Assembly (NCBI RefSeq): GCF_048077055.1 | Contig: NZ_CP182236.1 | Span: forward strand, 5,208,001-5,272,000 | Reading direction: 5' to 3' | From: Egbenema bharatensis | Lineage (GTDB): Bacteria > Cyanobacteriota > Cyanobacteriia > Elainellales > Elainellaceae | Length of the DNA stretch: 64,000 nucleotides | Shown: in pieces, positions 33,271-41,634 of the stretch | Layout: each line of letters starts with the position of its first letter | How positions within the stretch are numbered: position 1 is the first letter of the stretch | Notes under the pieces: generated by a model | What the model was told of the DNA's origin: nothing | Seen by the model: the letters and a program-made list of their open reading frames with translations, nothing else | The model's database searches: none | Made by a program: the position numbers and the translations under genes

Positions 33271-33600
33271 CTAGGCGGCTTGCGGTGGCTCTGGGCTGCG
33301 CTTCAGGCAACGAGAAACAAGGTGTAAAAGCTCTGGAAACTCCCAAACTTTCACTTCCCACGCGCAATCCGGCAGGCGATCGGCTTCCCGTGCGATGGCT
33401 CTGATCGCTTTGCTTTGGCAATATTTCTGAAATTTCACGGCTTCGGCTTCTGTCTCAAAACCAAAGTAGGCACACTGGATCAAGTCTTTTCTGCCTTCTT
33501 TGCCTGGATGTTGCAATGCTCGATACATCAATCCCAGCCGGGGATTAATTGTCAAAAACGAAAACCCATCTTTTAAGCGCGTAACGCGAGTGCGGATCAT
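33271..33600 (-). CDS. Hypothetical protein, first of the ardA-side genes
   Basis: This 109-residue protein begins MIRTRVTRLKDGFSFLTINP. It contains FGFETEAEAVKFQKYCQSKA, an alpha/beta pattern, and ends in a basic Pro tail. The family is not recognised. Its promoter holds the TATAGCACA palindromes. Confidence 0.65.
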   Translation of the reverse strand: MIRTRVTRLKDGFSFLTINPRLGLMYRALQHPGKEGRKDLIQCAYFGFETEAEAVKFQKYCQSKAIRAIAREADRLPDCAWEVKVWEFPELLHLVSRCLKRSPEPPQAA

Positions 33601-33630
33601 GGTGAAATCTCCCTGTCGAACTAATACTAA

Positions 33631-33672
33631 TATAGCACAAATAAACTATAAATAAAGCACAAATGTGCTATA
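33631..33672. promoter_or_regulatory. Nested palindromes before the ardA-side operon
   Basis: TATAGCACA (33631-33639) faces TGTGCTATA (33664-33672), and AGCACAAATGTGCT (33656-33669) is a second palindrome within. The repeated half site AGCACA three times over 42 bp suggests cooperative repression of the minus-strand promoter. Confidence 0.6.
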
Positions 33673-33948
33673 TTAAGAATAGGCAAGGGGGCGAGTAAAG
33701 CCTTTGAACGCAGTAGTAACCGCAGGATGGCAGCAGGGGAACTCCCGAACCATCGCATCAGTAGCAGGGGAACTCACCGAACTGGAGCAACTGCCTAAGC
33801 CGTAAGCCGTGATGTTGAGCCTATCGCCAAGCCACCCACTAACCAGAAACCTGATCGAGTAAAGGCGAGAGCTTCCAGGGGCGCAAGGAGCAGCAACCGA
33901 GCAAGACAGGGAAACGATAGGGGCATGGGCACGGCAACCCACCAGCAA
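33673..33948 (-). CDS. Doubtful ORF, possibly a decayed gene
   Basis: The 91-residue frame ends TAFKGFTRPLAYS and contains AYGLGSCSSSVSSPATDAMV. A second frame at 33795-34001 ends SGFWLVGGLAIGSTSRLTA, and joining the two would give one continuous protein. That suggests a frameshifted gene. The stretch is GC-rich and otherwise unexplained. Confidence 0.3.
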   Translation of the reverse strand: MLVGCRAHAPIVSLSCSVAAPCAPGSSRLYSIRFLVSGWLGDRLNITAYGLGSCSSSVSSPATDAMVREFPCCHPAVTTAFKGFTRPLAYS

Positions 33949-34035
33949 GCGACCGGGGCAAGCTGGAAAGCCTGGGCAGAGTAACAGGGTTTATAGGACA
34001 CTCTGCCCTTTTATCGCACAAACGGACTATATCAG

Positions 34036-34491
34036 ATGAGCTATAAAACCTTAATTCTTGGATTCTCTGGCGTTCGCCATCTCGCACCGGTGCAAGTCGA
34101 GCAAGTTAAACACGATCTAATTCAACTCAGCCAGCAGAAGGCACACTGGCACGTCGGCGACGCAACCGGCGTAGATGCCCTAGTTCGCTTGATCGCCCAA
34201 CAGCAACAGCAAAACCTCACCGTATACGAAGCTGAAACGCGGGAACCCTGGCAGCTCCAACGCCGAAGCAAACAGATGATCGATGCGATCGCTATCTCAG
34301 GGGGAACCCTTCATGCTTGGGTAAATAAGCCTTGCCCAGTGGGGTTAACTTTGACGAGCTGGCAAGGGAGCGGCACATGGGGAACCGTACGCTATGCCCA
34401 CAGTAAAGAGGTCACGATCGTTTTACATTGGCTCTGCAACGATCCAGTGATGCCGGAGTGGATGACCCAGGAGCAACTCAGGCTGTTTTAG
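34036..34491 (+). CDS. SLOG/DUF2493-like nucleotide-binding protein
   Basis: This 151-residue protein begins MSYKTLILGFSGVRHLAPVQ. WHVGDATGVDALV gives the G-x-x-x-G-x-D loop of YspA/DprA-type Rossmann proteins. It ends with an added region containing GTVRYAHSKEVTIVLHWLCN. SLOG proteins bind nucleotides or DNA and appear in defence and plasmid contexts. The substrate is unknown. Confidence 0.65.
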   Translation: MSYKTLILGFSGVRHLAPVQVEQVKHDLIQLSQQKAHWHVGDATGVDALVRLIAQQQQQNLTVYEAETREPWQLQRRSKQMIDAIAISGGTLHAWVNKPCPVGLTLTSWQGSGTWGTVRYAHSKEVTIVLHWLCNDPVMPEWMTQEQLRLF

Positions 34492-34949
34492 GGCGATCGC
34501 GGGTGTCCGACATCTGGCAGCCTGCGGCTGCGCCTTCCGCTTTCCTGTTCGTTTGGTTCGGGGTGGGGGGTGGGGGAGAGGGGTGGGTTAGTGGCTGAGA
34601 GAATTCTTCTTTTTTATCTAATAGCGGTTGGGTGGCAGGGGGTGTGGGAAACTTTTTCCGCTAAATTCAAAAAAAAAATAAAGTTTTCCATGCCTCCTGC
34701 CGGGTGTAGAACTAAGCAAGATATCGTCTTGCCGCTCCACAGATCCCCAACCGCACGAGGGCGTTAAATCGCAGCAGATCAAAGTTCTAATCACCGTCAG
34801 TCCTTTCGTTCAAGCAGATTTGGCTAAAGATTCATACTTCTAATACTGTTACGAAATCAGGCTGAAAACCTCTTTAAGCGGTCATCTCCACAAACCTAGC
34901 CGAAAAGTGGGGACTAGGGGGTTTTGACTTACCAAACGAGGGTTGGGGT
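34492..34949. other. Gene-free stretch of 458 bp
   Basis: There is no supported gene. It contains a G-rich part near 34560-34590, an A9 run near 34670 and ordinary AT-rich sequence. It lies between a + and a - gene end and may hold decayed DNA. Confidence 0.4.
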
Positions 34950-35945
34950 TCACTGAACAGGCATCGATCGCCCTACTGCTGGATCTACTCCTTCGGGCAT
35001 CACATAGCGAATGTTCGTATGTCTGGGCTTCGCTTCATCGTCCAATATGATGCCAGCCTCATCACTCGTCAGAAAGCTAAAGTCCTTCACTCCCGCAAAC
35101 TCAGAGATGAACGATAGATCACAGCAGTGAAACTTTGACCTTGCCAGGAGGTTCCTGCGTTGAATGGCAGCGATCGCCCATTGGAACTTTTCACTACCGT
35201 AGTAACCCAGGTGAATAACTTTGACCCTTTGACCTCTGGCTCCCGGTAAATTGTACTGGTCGGACTTGAGCCGATAATAGCGACGAGAACCAGCCCACCT
35301 GCCATAGTTCTGGATCGTCTTAGTATCAATCATCCCTGCCTTGACCTGGAAGCCAGTGCAGTAGCCTCTGATGACGCAGTGGAAGGGTGCAATGAAGCCC
35401 TCCGCCTGAAGCCGATCGCTTAACTCACAGACTTGCTCCGGCGAATACACCAAAACGTTTGGCGCATCACGACACACTAACAGCTTATCCTTGGCTAACT
35501 TCTCCGCTCTCATCCCCAGAACCGTTTCAACGTAAGCCTTCAACTCCAGATAGCTGTACTGTTTCGTCCATGCCCCTCGATTGCTGATTCGTCCTGAGTC
35601 GATCGCTTGCACCCCCTCACCTCGCACATCTGCGGACACAATTAACCGCGATCGGGTCAATGCCCAGGCATTCAGCAATGCTGCTCGACGTTCATCCGGG
35701 TCTTGGATGCAGTTAAGGACGTAACCCATCGTTACTACATCCGCCGAGGCAGGGGAACCCGGAAAATAGTGCGGATCATAGCCATTGGACGCATAACCCC
35801 GTGAACGCAGTTGCTCAACGTCCCCTCCACGACCACAGCCATAGTCCAGGTGAGTTTCGTTAGAGGAAAGTAAACCTCGATTGAGCATTAGTTGAGCGGT
35901 CGCTGAAAGAGTACGTCGGTAAGGAGCAGCCAAGTGAGAGGTCAT
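34950..35945 (-). CDS. Methyltransferase-like protein of the phosphorothioation-associated type
   Basis: This 331-residue protein begins with LSATAQLMLNRGLL, and its SAM-binding motif is HLDYGCGRGGDVEQLRSRGY, followed by NGYDPHYFPGSP and VVTMGYVLNCIQDPDERRAA. That order matches the family named DNA phosphorothioation-associated methyltransferase, which is often encoded near dnd genes. It is shorter than usual and no dnd gene lies in the window. The target is not known. The gene stands alone on the minus strand. Confidence 0.65.
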   Translation of the reverse strand: MTSHLAAPYRRTLSATAQLMLNRGLLSSNETHLDYGCGRGGDVEQLRSRGYASNGYDPHYFPGSPASADVVTMGYVLNCIQDPDERRAALLNAWALTRSRLIVSADVRGEGVQAIDSGRISNRGAWTKQYSYLELKAYVETVLGMRAEKLAKDKLLVCRDAPNVLVYSPEQVCELSDRLQAEGFIAPFHCVIRGYCTGFQVKAGMIDTKTIQNYGRWAGSRRYYRLKSDQYNLPGARGQRVKVIHLGYYGSEKFQWAIAAIQRRNLLARSKFHCCDLSFISEFAGVKDFSFLTSDEAGIILDDEAKPRHTNIRYVMPEGVDPAVGRSMPVQ

Positions 35946-36165
35946 GGAAAATCCGATCGGGTTTACCTCAGAGTGCCCAAGATCTCAATTGTTCAGAAAC
36001 CGATCGTTCATAACCATCAGCAGTAGATTTGGGGGAAAGAATTAAAGCGGCTTTCCTTATTGCAATCCCCTTCAGTGACGAGTCGAAAAATTGATGCCGC
36101 CTTGGATATTCACTTGCGCTCCGGTCACTTAAGCTGTTGGTGTGCTGTCATTATTGGAAACTCTT

Positions 36166-37472
36166 ATGGCTCGTTTCCTAATTGCGACGATTCCTGTCAT
36201 TGGACATGTCTCTCCGATGCTTCCCATTGCTCAAACCCTGGTCAGCCAGGGACATGAGGTGTGGTGGTATACCGGAGCCCTTTTCAGGAGCGCATTGCCG
36301 CGATCGGTGCTCGTTTTTGTCCCATGAACGCAGGACTTGACTACTCGATCGCGGAGAATGTTCCGCCTGAATTATCAGCTCAACGGAAAACACTCCGAGG
36401 GTTGTCCCAGTTAAAGTTCGACCTGAAGTATTTCTTCATTCAAGCAGCGATCGGCAATGCCCAAGACCTACTCCATCTCCTGGAAGAGTTTCCAGCAGAT
36501 GTAATTGTGGCAGATTCTTTCTTTATTGCCGCGGACTGGGTGCATGAGCAGACAGGTATCCCGTGGGCGCAACTTGGAGTGTCCGCCCTGACACTCCCCA
36601 GCCAGGATACTGCACCCTTTGGTCTGGGATTAAAGCCGAATGCCTCACCCTTGGGACGCTTCCGCAATCGTATCCTCTATGGACTCCTCCAAACTGTGAT
36701 CTTTCGATCGCTCTATGCCGATGTCAATGAAGCGCGATCGCAGGTATCCCTGGGTGCGACGAATACCTTATTGTTTGATGTTCTTTCTCCCTATTTGTAC
36801 CTGGCGGGAACAGTGCCAGGATTTGAATATCCTCGGAGTGACTTACCGCCACAAGTTCATTTCATTGGTCCACTGCTGCCTGCAACATCATCTACCCACT
36901 TTACGCCACCTTCCTGGTGGGATGAGCTAAACCAAGACATTCCAGTTATTCTCGTTACGCAAGGAACCGTCGCTACAGACTTAGCCGATCTGATCATCCC
37001 AACGCTGCAAGCATTGAAGCATGAACCCGTGTTAGTCGTAGCGACCACAGGCAATCGCTCGGCAGCAGATTTGGGAGCATTCTCGCCGCCGGATAATGCC
37101 AGAGTAGAGCCATTTATCCCCTTCCAATCCCTGCTCCCCTTCGTCGATGTCATGGTGACGAACGGCGGGTATAACGGTGTTCAGATGGCATTGGCTCACG
37201 GCATTCCCTTAGTTGCCGCTGGTAAATCAGAAGATAAAGCCGAGATCTGTGCTCGAATCGCTTGGCGTGATATTGGCATTAATTTGAACACGAAAACTCC
37301 AAAGCCCAAACAGATTCGGCAAGCAGTACAGCAGGTTTTGTCTGATCCACGCTATCGCCAAAATGCTAAACAGTTGCAAACGGAAGTCGCCCAACTTCAT
37401 CCGGCTGAACAAGCGGTTGCCTTACTTGAAGCCCTGGTTCAAACCAAACAGCCGATCATCAGGTGTCCTTAG
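36166..37472 (+). pseudogene. UDP-glycosyltransferase (GT-B, MGT-like), frameshifted
   Basis: The N-terminus MARFLIATIPVIGHVSPMLP and the later TNGGYNGVQMALAHGIPLVA donor-binding motif show a GT-B macrolide/antibiotic-type glycosyltransferase of about 435 residues. The frame changes near 36275: HEVWWYTG is followed in another frame by SPFQERIAAIG. Adding one A in CCGGAGCCC would restore it, so one base has been lost, or this is a sequencing error. The part from 36261 on is intact. It may act on a lipid or secondary metabolite. Confidence 0.85.
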
Positions 37473-37511
37473 TTCGCCTGACATCAGACGATCGCCCCCA
37501 AAAACAACAAA

Positions 37512-37538
37512 CCCCGATCTGAACGAATCAGACCGGGG
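37512..37538. terminator. Bidirectional hairpin terminator
   Basis: CCCCGATCTGA pairs with TCAGACCGGGG (10 of 11) across ACGAA, between the converging genes at 37472 and 37565. On the minus strand the hairpin is followed by TTTGTTGTTTTT, so it should stop that operon efficiently. Confidence 0.85.
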
Positions 37539-37564
37539 AAGAACGTGAGGGGAACTTTGCAGGA

Positions 37565-37798
37565 TTAGGCGGCTTTGATGTCCTGGAACCGAACCATGCC
37601 GCGTTCTGCTAAATGCTCAATTCTAGACCAGAGGGGAAGACGTGATTTTAGCCCTAACTGCCGGATCAGCGTCTCTTCAGAATGCTGCCCATCTCCCAAT
37701 GCCAGCAGCAAGCGGTAAGCATCCGCCTGTCCTGAAGGTAGGGTGTCATAGTTCGGGGTTGGCTCTAGCAATTGGATCTCGTGATTACCAATTCTCAT
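37565..37798 (-). CDS. Small winged-helix-like hypothetical protein
   Basis: This 77-residue protein has EETLIRQLGLKSRLPLWSRI and HLAERGMVRFQDI, which reads as a small winged helix. Its ATG overlaps the previous stop by 4 bp (ATGA). It is the last gene of a three-gene unit ending at the terminator. Confidence 0.6.
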   Translation of the reverse strand: MRIGNHEIQLLEPTPNYDTLPSGQADAYRLLLALGDGQHSEETLIRQLGLKSRLPLWSRIEHLAERGMVRFQDIKAA

Positions 37799-38079
37799 GG
37801 GTCTTCCCTCTCAATAATTGTGATGTCCTCTGACACAAGACTATCATAGTACGTCTGAACCTCTTCAGATGAGGAGAATCCAACACCAGAATCATCCTGG
37901 GTTTGGGGTAGAGCATTCGCTTCATCATGGGCATCATCCCGGTAGTCGTTGTTGAAATCGCCCCAGTCTTCAATCACCCCCTGGGGGTCAAGCCCCTCTT
38001 TGAGATTGAGGGCAAAAAATAGCCGTTCGTCAGAATCACCAGGGAGGTCGTTACTGTCAAGATTTCCTGGTTTCGTCAT
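37795..38079 (-). CDS. Acidic hypothetical protein
   Basis: This 94-residue protein is strongly acidic (DWGDFNNDYRDDAHDEANAL) and probably disordered. The ATG at 38079 lies 14 bp after the secreted protein's stop. The function is unknown. Confidence 0.55.
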   Translation of the reverse strand: MTKPGNLDSNDLPGDSDERLFFALNLKEGLDPQGVIEDWGDFNNDYRDDAHDEANALPQTQDDSGVGFSSSEEVQTYYDSLVSEDITIIEREDP

Positions 38080-38093
38080 ATCAACTTTTCTCC

Positions 38094-38450
38094 CTAGTTC
38101 GATCGTAGCTGATAGTCTTGTCGGTAAATCCAACCACTGCGGATGTGCAGCAGGATAGAGTGTTCGGGGTGCCATTCCATTGGAAATGCCCAGATTCCAT
38201 CTGCAAGGATTTGGCCAAAGGCTGTCCGTGTTCGCACTGGATGACGGTAATAGCCCTCTGCATCCATGCCTCTCCCCAACTGCGTCAGGTAAGCAAAGCC
38301 AGAGCGCGTCATGGGCTGCCCCTGGTAATGGGCTGGGACGTATCCTTGGGAATTGCGATCGGTGCCCTGCCGAAACTGAGCCTGGGCTGGAATTGCTGGG
38401 AGAGCGATCGCCAAACTAAGCCCTATGACTAGGACAAGATTTCGATTCAT
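38094..38450 (-). CDS. Small secreted protein
   Basis: This 118-residue protein has a signal peptide (LVLVIGLSLAIALPAIPAQA) and a mature part rich in Tyr and His (GYVPAHYQGQPMTRSGFAYL). It contains no domain known to me. It is the first gene of a unit of three. Confidence 0.65.
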   Translation of the reverse strand: MNRNLVLVIGLSLAIALPAIPAQAQFRQGTDRNSQGYVPAHYQGQPMTRSGFAYLTQLGRGMDAEGYYRHPVRTRTAFGQILADGIWAFPMEWHPEHSILLHIRSGWIYRQDYQLRSN

Positions 38451-38519
38451 AATGCAATAAGCTCCAATGTTTGATCGACTGCGGAGTTGCTAGGGGGGAA
38501 GGGTTCCAAGCTGTCCCCT

Positions 38520-38747
38520 CTAGTCCTCATTGAGTGCCATTAAGCGACAATTTGGGTCATCTTGAGAACTCTCTGAGTGAGGTTGGTTTGCCCCTTCCGA
38601 AACTTCTGTAAGTGCCAGAACTTCTGCGATTTCTGTAAGTTCTGCCTGATCCTGTGATTCTTCAAGGGGGTCAGGAGGTAGTGTAATCAATCCTTTGTCC
38701 TCCAAATCTTTGAGTAGTTGAGCAATAATGCCGTTGATGCGCGTCAT
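38520..38747 (-). CDS. Small acidic hypothetical protein
   Basis: This 75-residue protein begins MTRINGIIAQLLKDLEDKGL and has a disordered Glu/Ser-rich end. Its start overlaps the preceding gene by 4 bp. It probably works with that HTH protein, as a small partner in a regulatory or partition pair. Confidence 0.6.
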   Translation of the reverse strand: MTRINGIIAQLLKDLEDKGLITLPPDPLEESQDQAELTEIAEVLALTEVSEGANQPHSESSQDDPNCRLMALNED

Positions 38748-39364
38748 GACCCAGGCAATCGCTTGTAAGCCACATCGATCGCCTGACTGACTGAAGCACC
38801 CGATCGCTTTCCCGTCTTTAGCCGTCGGAGCAGTTTGGCCATCTTGCGAGTATCACTGTCTTCAATGAACTCAGCCAGCTCCTCAATCTCTGCATCTTCC
38901 CGTTGCTCGATCGTCTGCTTGATGCGGGATAGGTCACTGTCGCCCCGGCGAGTAATCTTGCCCAGTTCAGTAAAAGCTTCATCCTCCAAATCGTTTGCGG
39001 TGGCTTCGGGCTGAACCGACTGGAAGGACTGGACATTACGGAATTGGTCAAACTGCTGGAAGTGTCCTGCCTGCCGAAGGGTGCGGACTTTTCGGACATA
39101 TTCGGTTCCCTTCAGCCGTCGCGTTTCCTCCGTCTCAGCAAAGTACATGGCTGCCTTTTGGCTCACATGCTTGGCACAGAGGGTCAGTAGCTCGATCGCC
39201 CAAGGAGGAAATGGGCCACTACTGGGCAATAAGATTTCAAACGCCTGATAGGTAAACTCCACCCAGTTCTGCACCGTTTTGGTAGAGACTCCCCAGGCGT
39301 TCGCAAAGTCCTCAATCGGAGTCAGCGCATCGGCTGTCCCCTTGAGTTGCTTGGTTTGCGCCAT
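38744..39364 (-). CDS. HTH protein, possible partition or regulatory factor
   Basis: This 206-residue protein has an N-terminal HTH (FANAWGVSTKTVQNWVEFTY), a helical middle, a Gln/Phe-rich stretch (FQQFDQFRNVQSFQSVQ) and a C-terminal basic coiled coil with LLRRLKTGKRSG. Divergent from the RHH gene at 39511, with palindromes and direct repeats between them. This resembles a plasmid partition or copy-control module. The role is inferred. Confidence 0.6.
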   Translation of the reverse strand: MAQTKQLKGTADALTPIEDFANAWGVSTKTVQNWVEFTYQAFEILLPSSGPFPPWAIELLTLCAKHVSQKAAMYFAETEETRRLKGTEYVRKVRTLRQAGHFQQFDQFRNVQSFQSVQPEATANDLEDEAFTELGKITRRGDSDLSRIKQTIEQREDAEIEELAEFIEDSDTRKMAKLLRRLKTGKRSGASVSQAIDVAYKRLPGS

Positions 39365-39389
39365 AGAAACTCCTCGTTTCAGTTTTGGA

Positions 39390-39465
39390 ACTTCTAGAAG
39401 TCGTAAAACTTCCGAATGGATAAAAGCTTATCAAATTTTTCAGCTTATGGATGCCTATGGATGCC
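39390..39465. promoter_or_regulatory. Palindrome and direct repeats between divergent regulators
   Basis: ACTTCTAGAAGT (39390-39401) is a perfect 12-bp palindrome. TATGGATGCC occurs twice in tandem (39446-39455 and 39456-39465), and CGGATGC follows near 39488. These look like two different operator sets for the flanking HTH and RHH genes. Confidence 0.55.
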
Positions 39466-39510
39466 AAATGAAGCCATAATTTAACCACGGATGCTTTTGG
39501 GTAAAATGAG

Positions 39511-39762
39511 ATGCGTGATTTGGTAACGGGTGAATTGCCACGAAAAGACGAACGAATCTCGGTTCCGTTTGACCTGGAAACATACAAACGTCTTGAGGAG
39601 TTAGCTTCTCAGGAGGAGCGTCCGATCGCCCGTCAAGTAACACTATTGGTCAAAGCTGCCCTTGAATTAATGGATGAGCAGGACTTTCATTTAGTCGCGG
39701 GCAAGCTGAGAAAGGTGTCCTTTGACCCTCTAGATGCTGATGAAAAGAGCGATAAAAGTTAA
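39511..39762 (+). CDS. Ribbon-helix-helix regulator
   Basis: This 83-residue protein has the RHH strand ERISVPFDLETYKRLEELAS and then ERPIARQVTLLVKAALELMD, the CopG/Arc pattern. It has a disordered tail of 25 residues. It is likely an autoregulator of the module with the HTH gene on the other strand. Confidence 0.75.
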   Translation: MRDLVTGELPRKDERISVPFDLETYKRLEELASQEERPIARQVTLLVKAALELMDEQDFHLVAGKLRKVSFDPLDADEKSDKS

Positions 39763-39823
39763 GTTTGCTTACATTTGAGACAAGGTTTTCTCACCGATCA
39801 GCGTTGATCTAACTGAGGTTCCG

Positions 39824-39930
39824 CTGTCCTGTCCTGTGTAAGACAGTGCAGTAAGTCAGTAACCTCCATCTCCCACCAGGCAAGCGATTTCGCTATCTTG
39901 TCCTACATAAGACAAGACACAGGACAGGAT
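39824..39930. repeat. GGACA repeat cluster in the leader of the 39932 gene
   Basis: TGTCCTGTCCTGTGTAAGACAG and a second group with CTTGTCCTACATAAGACAAG and GACACAGGACA (39916-39926) run up to the start codon at 39932. The inner pair CTTGTC/GACAAG is a perfect inverted repeat. This cluster is the most likely binding site for the protein encoded just after it. Confidence 0.65.
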
Positions 39931-39931
39931 A

Positions 39932-40579
39932 ATGACCACGGAACTCGATTCATTCACCATCAAAGATTTTGAGTCTCGCTACGGTGTGACGCGATCGAAC
40001 ATCTACAACCGCATCAGCGGACTGAGAGACAAGGGCTATTACATGGAGCCAGAAAAGCAGGGCAACCGAGCGGTCTACAATGCCGATCAACTTGCCTTCA
40101 TGGATCAATTGGATCAGCACATTAAAGGGGGTGGAGCCACTGCTGAGTTTCCTGCCTTCAATGAACCTACTCAACTGTCCTACCGTCCTACAGGACAACC
40201 CCAACCGTCCTACAAGACACAGGACACCCCATCCACTGAACTGGCTCCCATGACCTTCGGCATCGCTTCTATGATTGATACGATCGCCTCCAAGGTGGCA
40301 GATATCATCAACTCCCGGCAGTCGGTTCCAGTTGAAATCCGCCTACCTGAAAATATGCAGCAACCTGACCCGCTTGCCCACCTGCGTTCCCTCCAGGAGG
40401 TTGCCGATCGGGATTGGTTATTATCTACCTCACAACTGGCTCCCCTGCTGGGACTCAAAAGCTTGCCGGGGAAAGCAGTCTTCGATCGCTATGGGTTCCG
40501 CTTCACCAAAGCCGGAAAAAACGGGTCTGAGACTGCCTGGAAGGTCAGCAGGCGATCGGAGGAAGAGAGTAGTAATTGA
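39932..40579 (+). CDS. HTH protein of the mobile element, possible binder of the GGACA repeats
   Basis: This 215-residue protein has an N-terminal HTH (DFESRYGVTRSNIYNRISGL) followed by a wing (GYYMEPEKQGNRAVYNADQL), a MerR-like layout. The middle is Pro/Thr-rich, and its DNA carries five more GTCCTAC/AGGACA units. The C-terminal part contains LAPLLGLKSLPGKAVFDRYG, a second HTH-like region. The ribosome site AGGACAGG lies inside the last leader repeat, so binding there would shut translation and transcription together. No known family name. Confidence 0.6.
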   Translation: MTTELDSFTIKDFESRYGVTRSNIYNRISGLRDKGYYMEPEKQGNRAVYNADQLAFMDQLDQHIKGGGATAEFPAFNEPTQLSYRPTGQPQPSYKTQDTPSTELAPMTFGIASMIDTIASKVADIINSRQSVPVEIRLPENMQQPDPLAHLRSLQEVADRDWLLSTSQLAPLLGLKSLPGKAVFDRYGFRFTKAGKNGSETAWKVSRRSEEESSN

Positions 40580-40598
40580 GGGTAAATCGTAGAGACTT

Positions 40599-40895
40599 CT
40601 ACAATCCGTGAAATAGGTGGCTCAGGAATTCTCCAGCACTTTCTAGCAACCTACCGATTAATCCAAACAAACCTTTCCCTGTGACTTCATCCACAACACC
40701 CTCTAAAGCTGTGATGATTGCATCCGCTGAACCACCAGCTTTCTGGTTTTCCGCTTCAGCTTGCGATTCCGCTTCAGGCTGCGGCTCGTCTTCAGGCTGT
40801 TTGAAGCGCGATGCAATGAGTTCATCAATACCGTATGCACCCAGGCAAAAGAGCAGAAAGCCAAATACTGCGATCGCTAAGTATTTCATAAGCAT
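40599..40895 (-). CDS. Small single-TM protein
   Basis: This 98-residue protein has an N-terminal TM (YLAIAVFGFLLFCLGAYGID), a Glu/Gln-rich linker (EDEPQPEAESQAEAENQKAG) and an amphipathic C-terminal helix. Its ATG overlaps the stop of the previous gene by one base. The function is unknown. Confidence 0.6.
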   Translation of the reverse strand: MLMKYLAIAVFGFLLFCLGAYGIDELIASRFKQPEDEPQPEAESQAEAENQKAGGSADAIITALEGVVDEVTGKGLFGLIGRLLESAGEFLSHLFHGL

Positions 40896-41530
40896 TAAGG
40901 TTCTCTAACCTCAGAGTGCCCCTCTGCATAAAAAACTACCGCAGGCTCAACGGCAATGGACTGCTGCCATTCTTCTAATGCCAATTGGACGATATCCTCA
41001 ACTGATTTAGAGAGGCGATCGCTCCCCGTTAAGCTTTGATAGAGTTCAGCATATTCTGGTAGGGTGTAGCGTTTGCTGTAGCGACTGCGGGTTTTGCCCA
41101 GATAGAAAAACAGTTCTGGTTCTGTTGGCTCCGCCGATGATGGGAATTGCCATACCTGTGCCCAAGCTAATCCTTTCACGGGTTCTGGCAAATAGGTTCT
41201 ACCTGGGCCACCAAACTTCCGCCTGGGATGAGGGAGCAGCAACATTAACCGAGGTCTATAAACCCCTGGATACAGAGGAATGACTTCAGCACACTGATGG
41301 GTCTTCTCAATCTCATTCCGATCCTTGTGCAAACCATATTGGGTTGTTGTCGTTCGTCCCACTTCAGCCATGCGCTCATCAAAGCTCAAAATCTGTGATC
41401 GAACGGTCAGAACATCGGCTTTCTGTTCTGGGGATAGGGGTTCCAGCAGCTTGAGGAGAGATGAGGGAGGTGGAATGACCATTGGCAAAGACTTTAAACG
41501 ACCAAGGGATTCATAGTCGCTGCCATTCAT
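40895..41530 (-). CDS. Hypothetical protein
   Basis: This 211-residue protein has a helical N-terminal half and a middle with YRPRLMLLLPHPRRKFGGPG and FFYLGKTRSRYSKRYTLPEY. There is no signal peptide. It may be a replication-associated protein but no motif supports a call. It is co-transcribed with the small membrane protein. Confidence 0.6.
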   Translation of the reverse strand: MNGSDYESLGRLKSLPMVIPPPSSLLKLLEPLSPEQKADVLTVRSQILSFDERMAEVGRTTTTQYGLHKDRNEIEKTHQCAEVIPLYPGVYRPRLMLLLPHPRRKFGGPGRTYLPEPVKGLAWAQVWQFPSSAEPTEPELFFYLGKTRSRYSKRYTLPEYAELYQSLTGSDRLSKSVEDIVQLALEEWQQSIAVEPAVVFYAEGHSEVREP

Positions 41531-41634
41531 CCTTTCTGCAAGACAGAAAGGCGAGCAACAAAATCATGGCTACCGTTCTAGCACTTTTCAATTTTTCCCA
41601 TATTCAAAGTTAATGCATCGGCTACCCTCAGCAG

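Noticed and set aside
34570..34767. 65-residue frame in the G-rich stretch
   Set aside because: It has no start signal, has a poly-Lys tract and no coding pattern.
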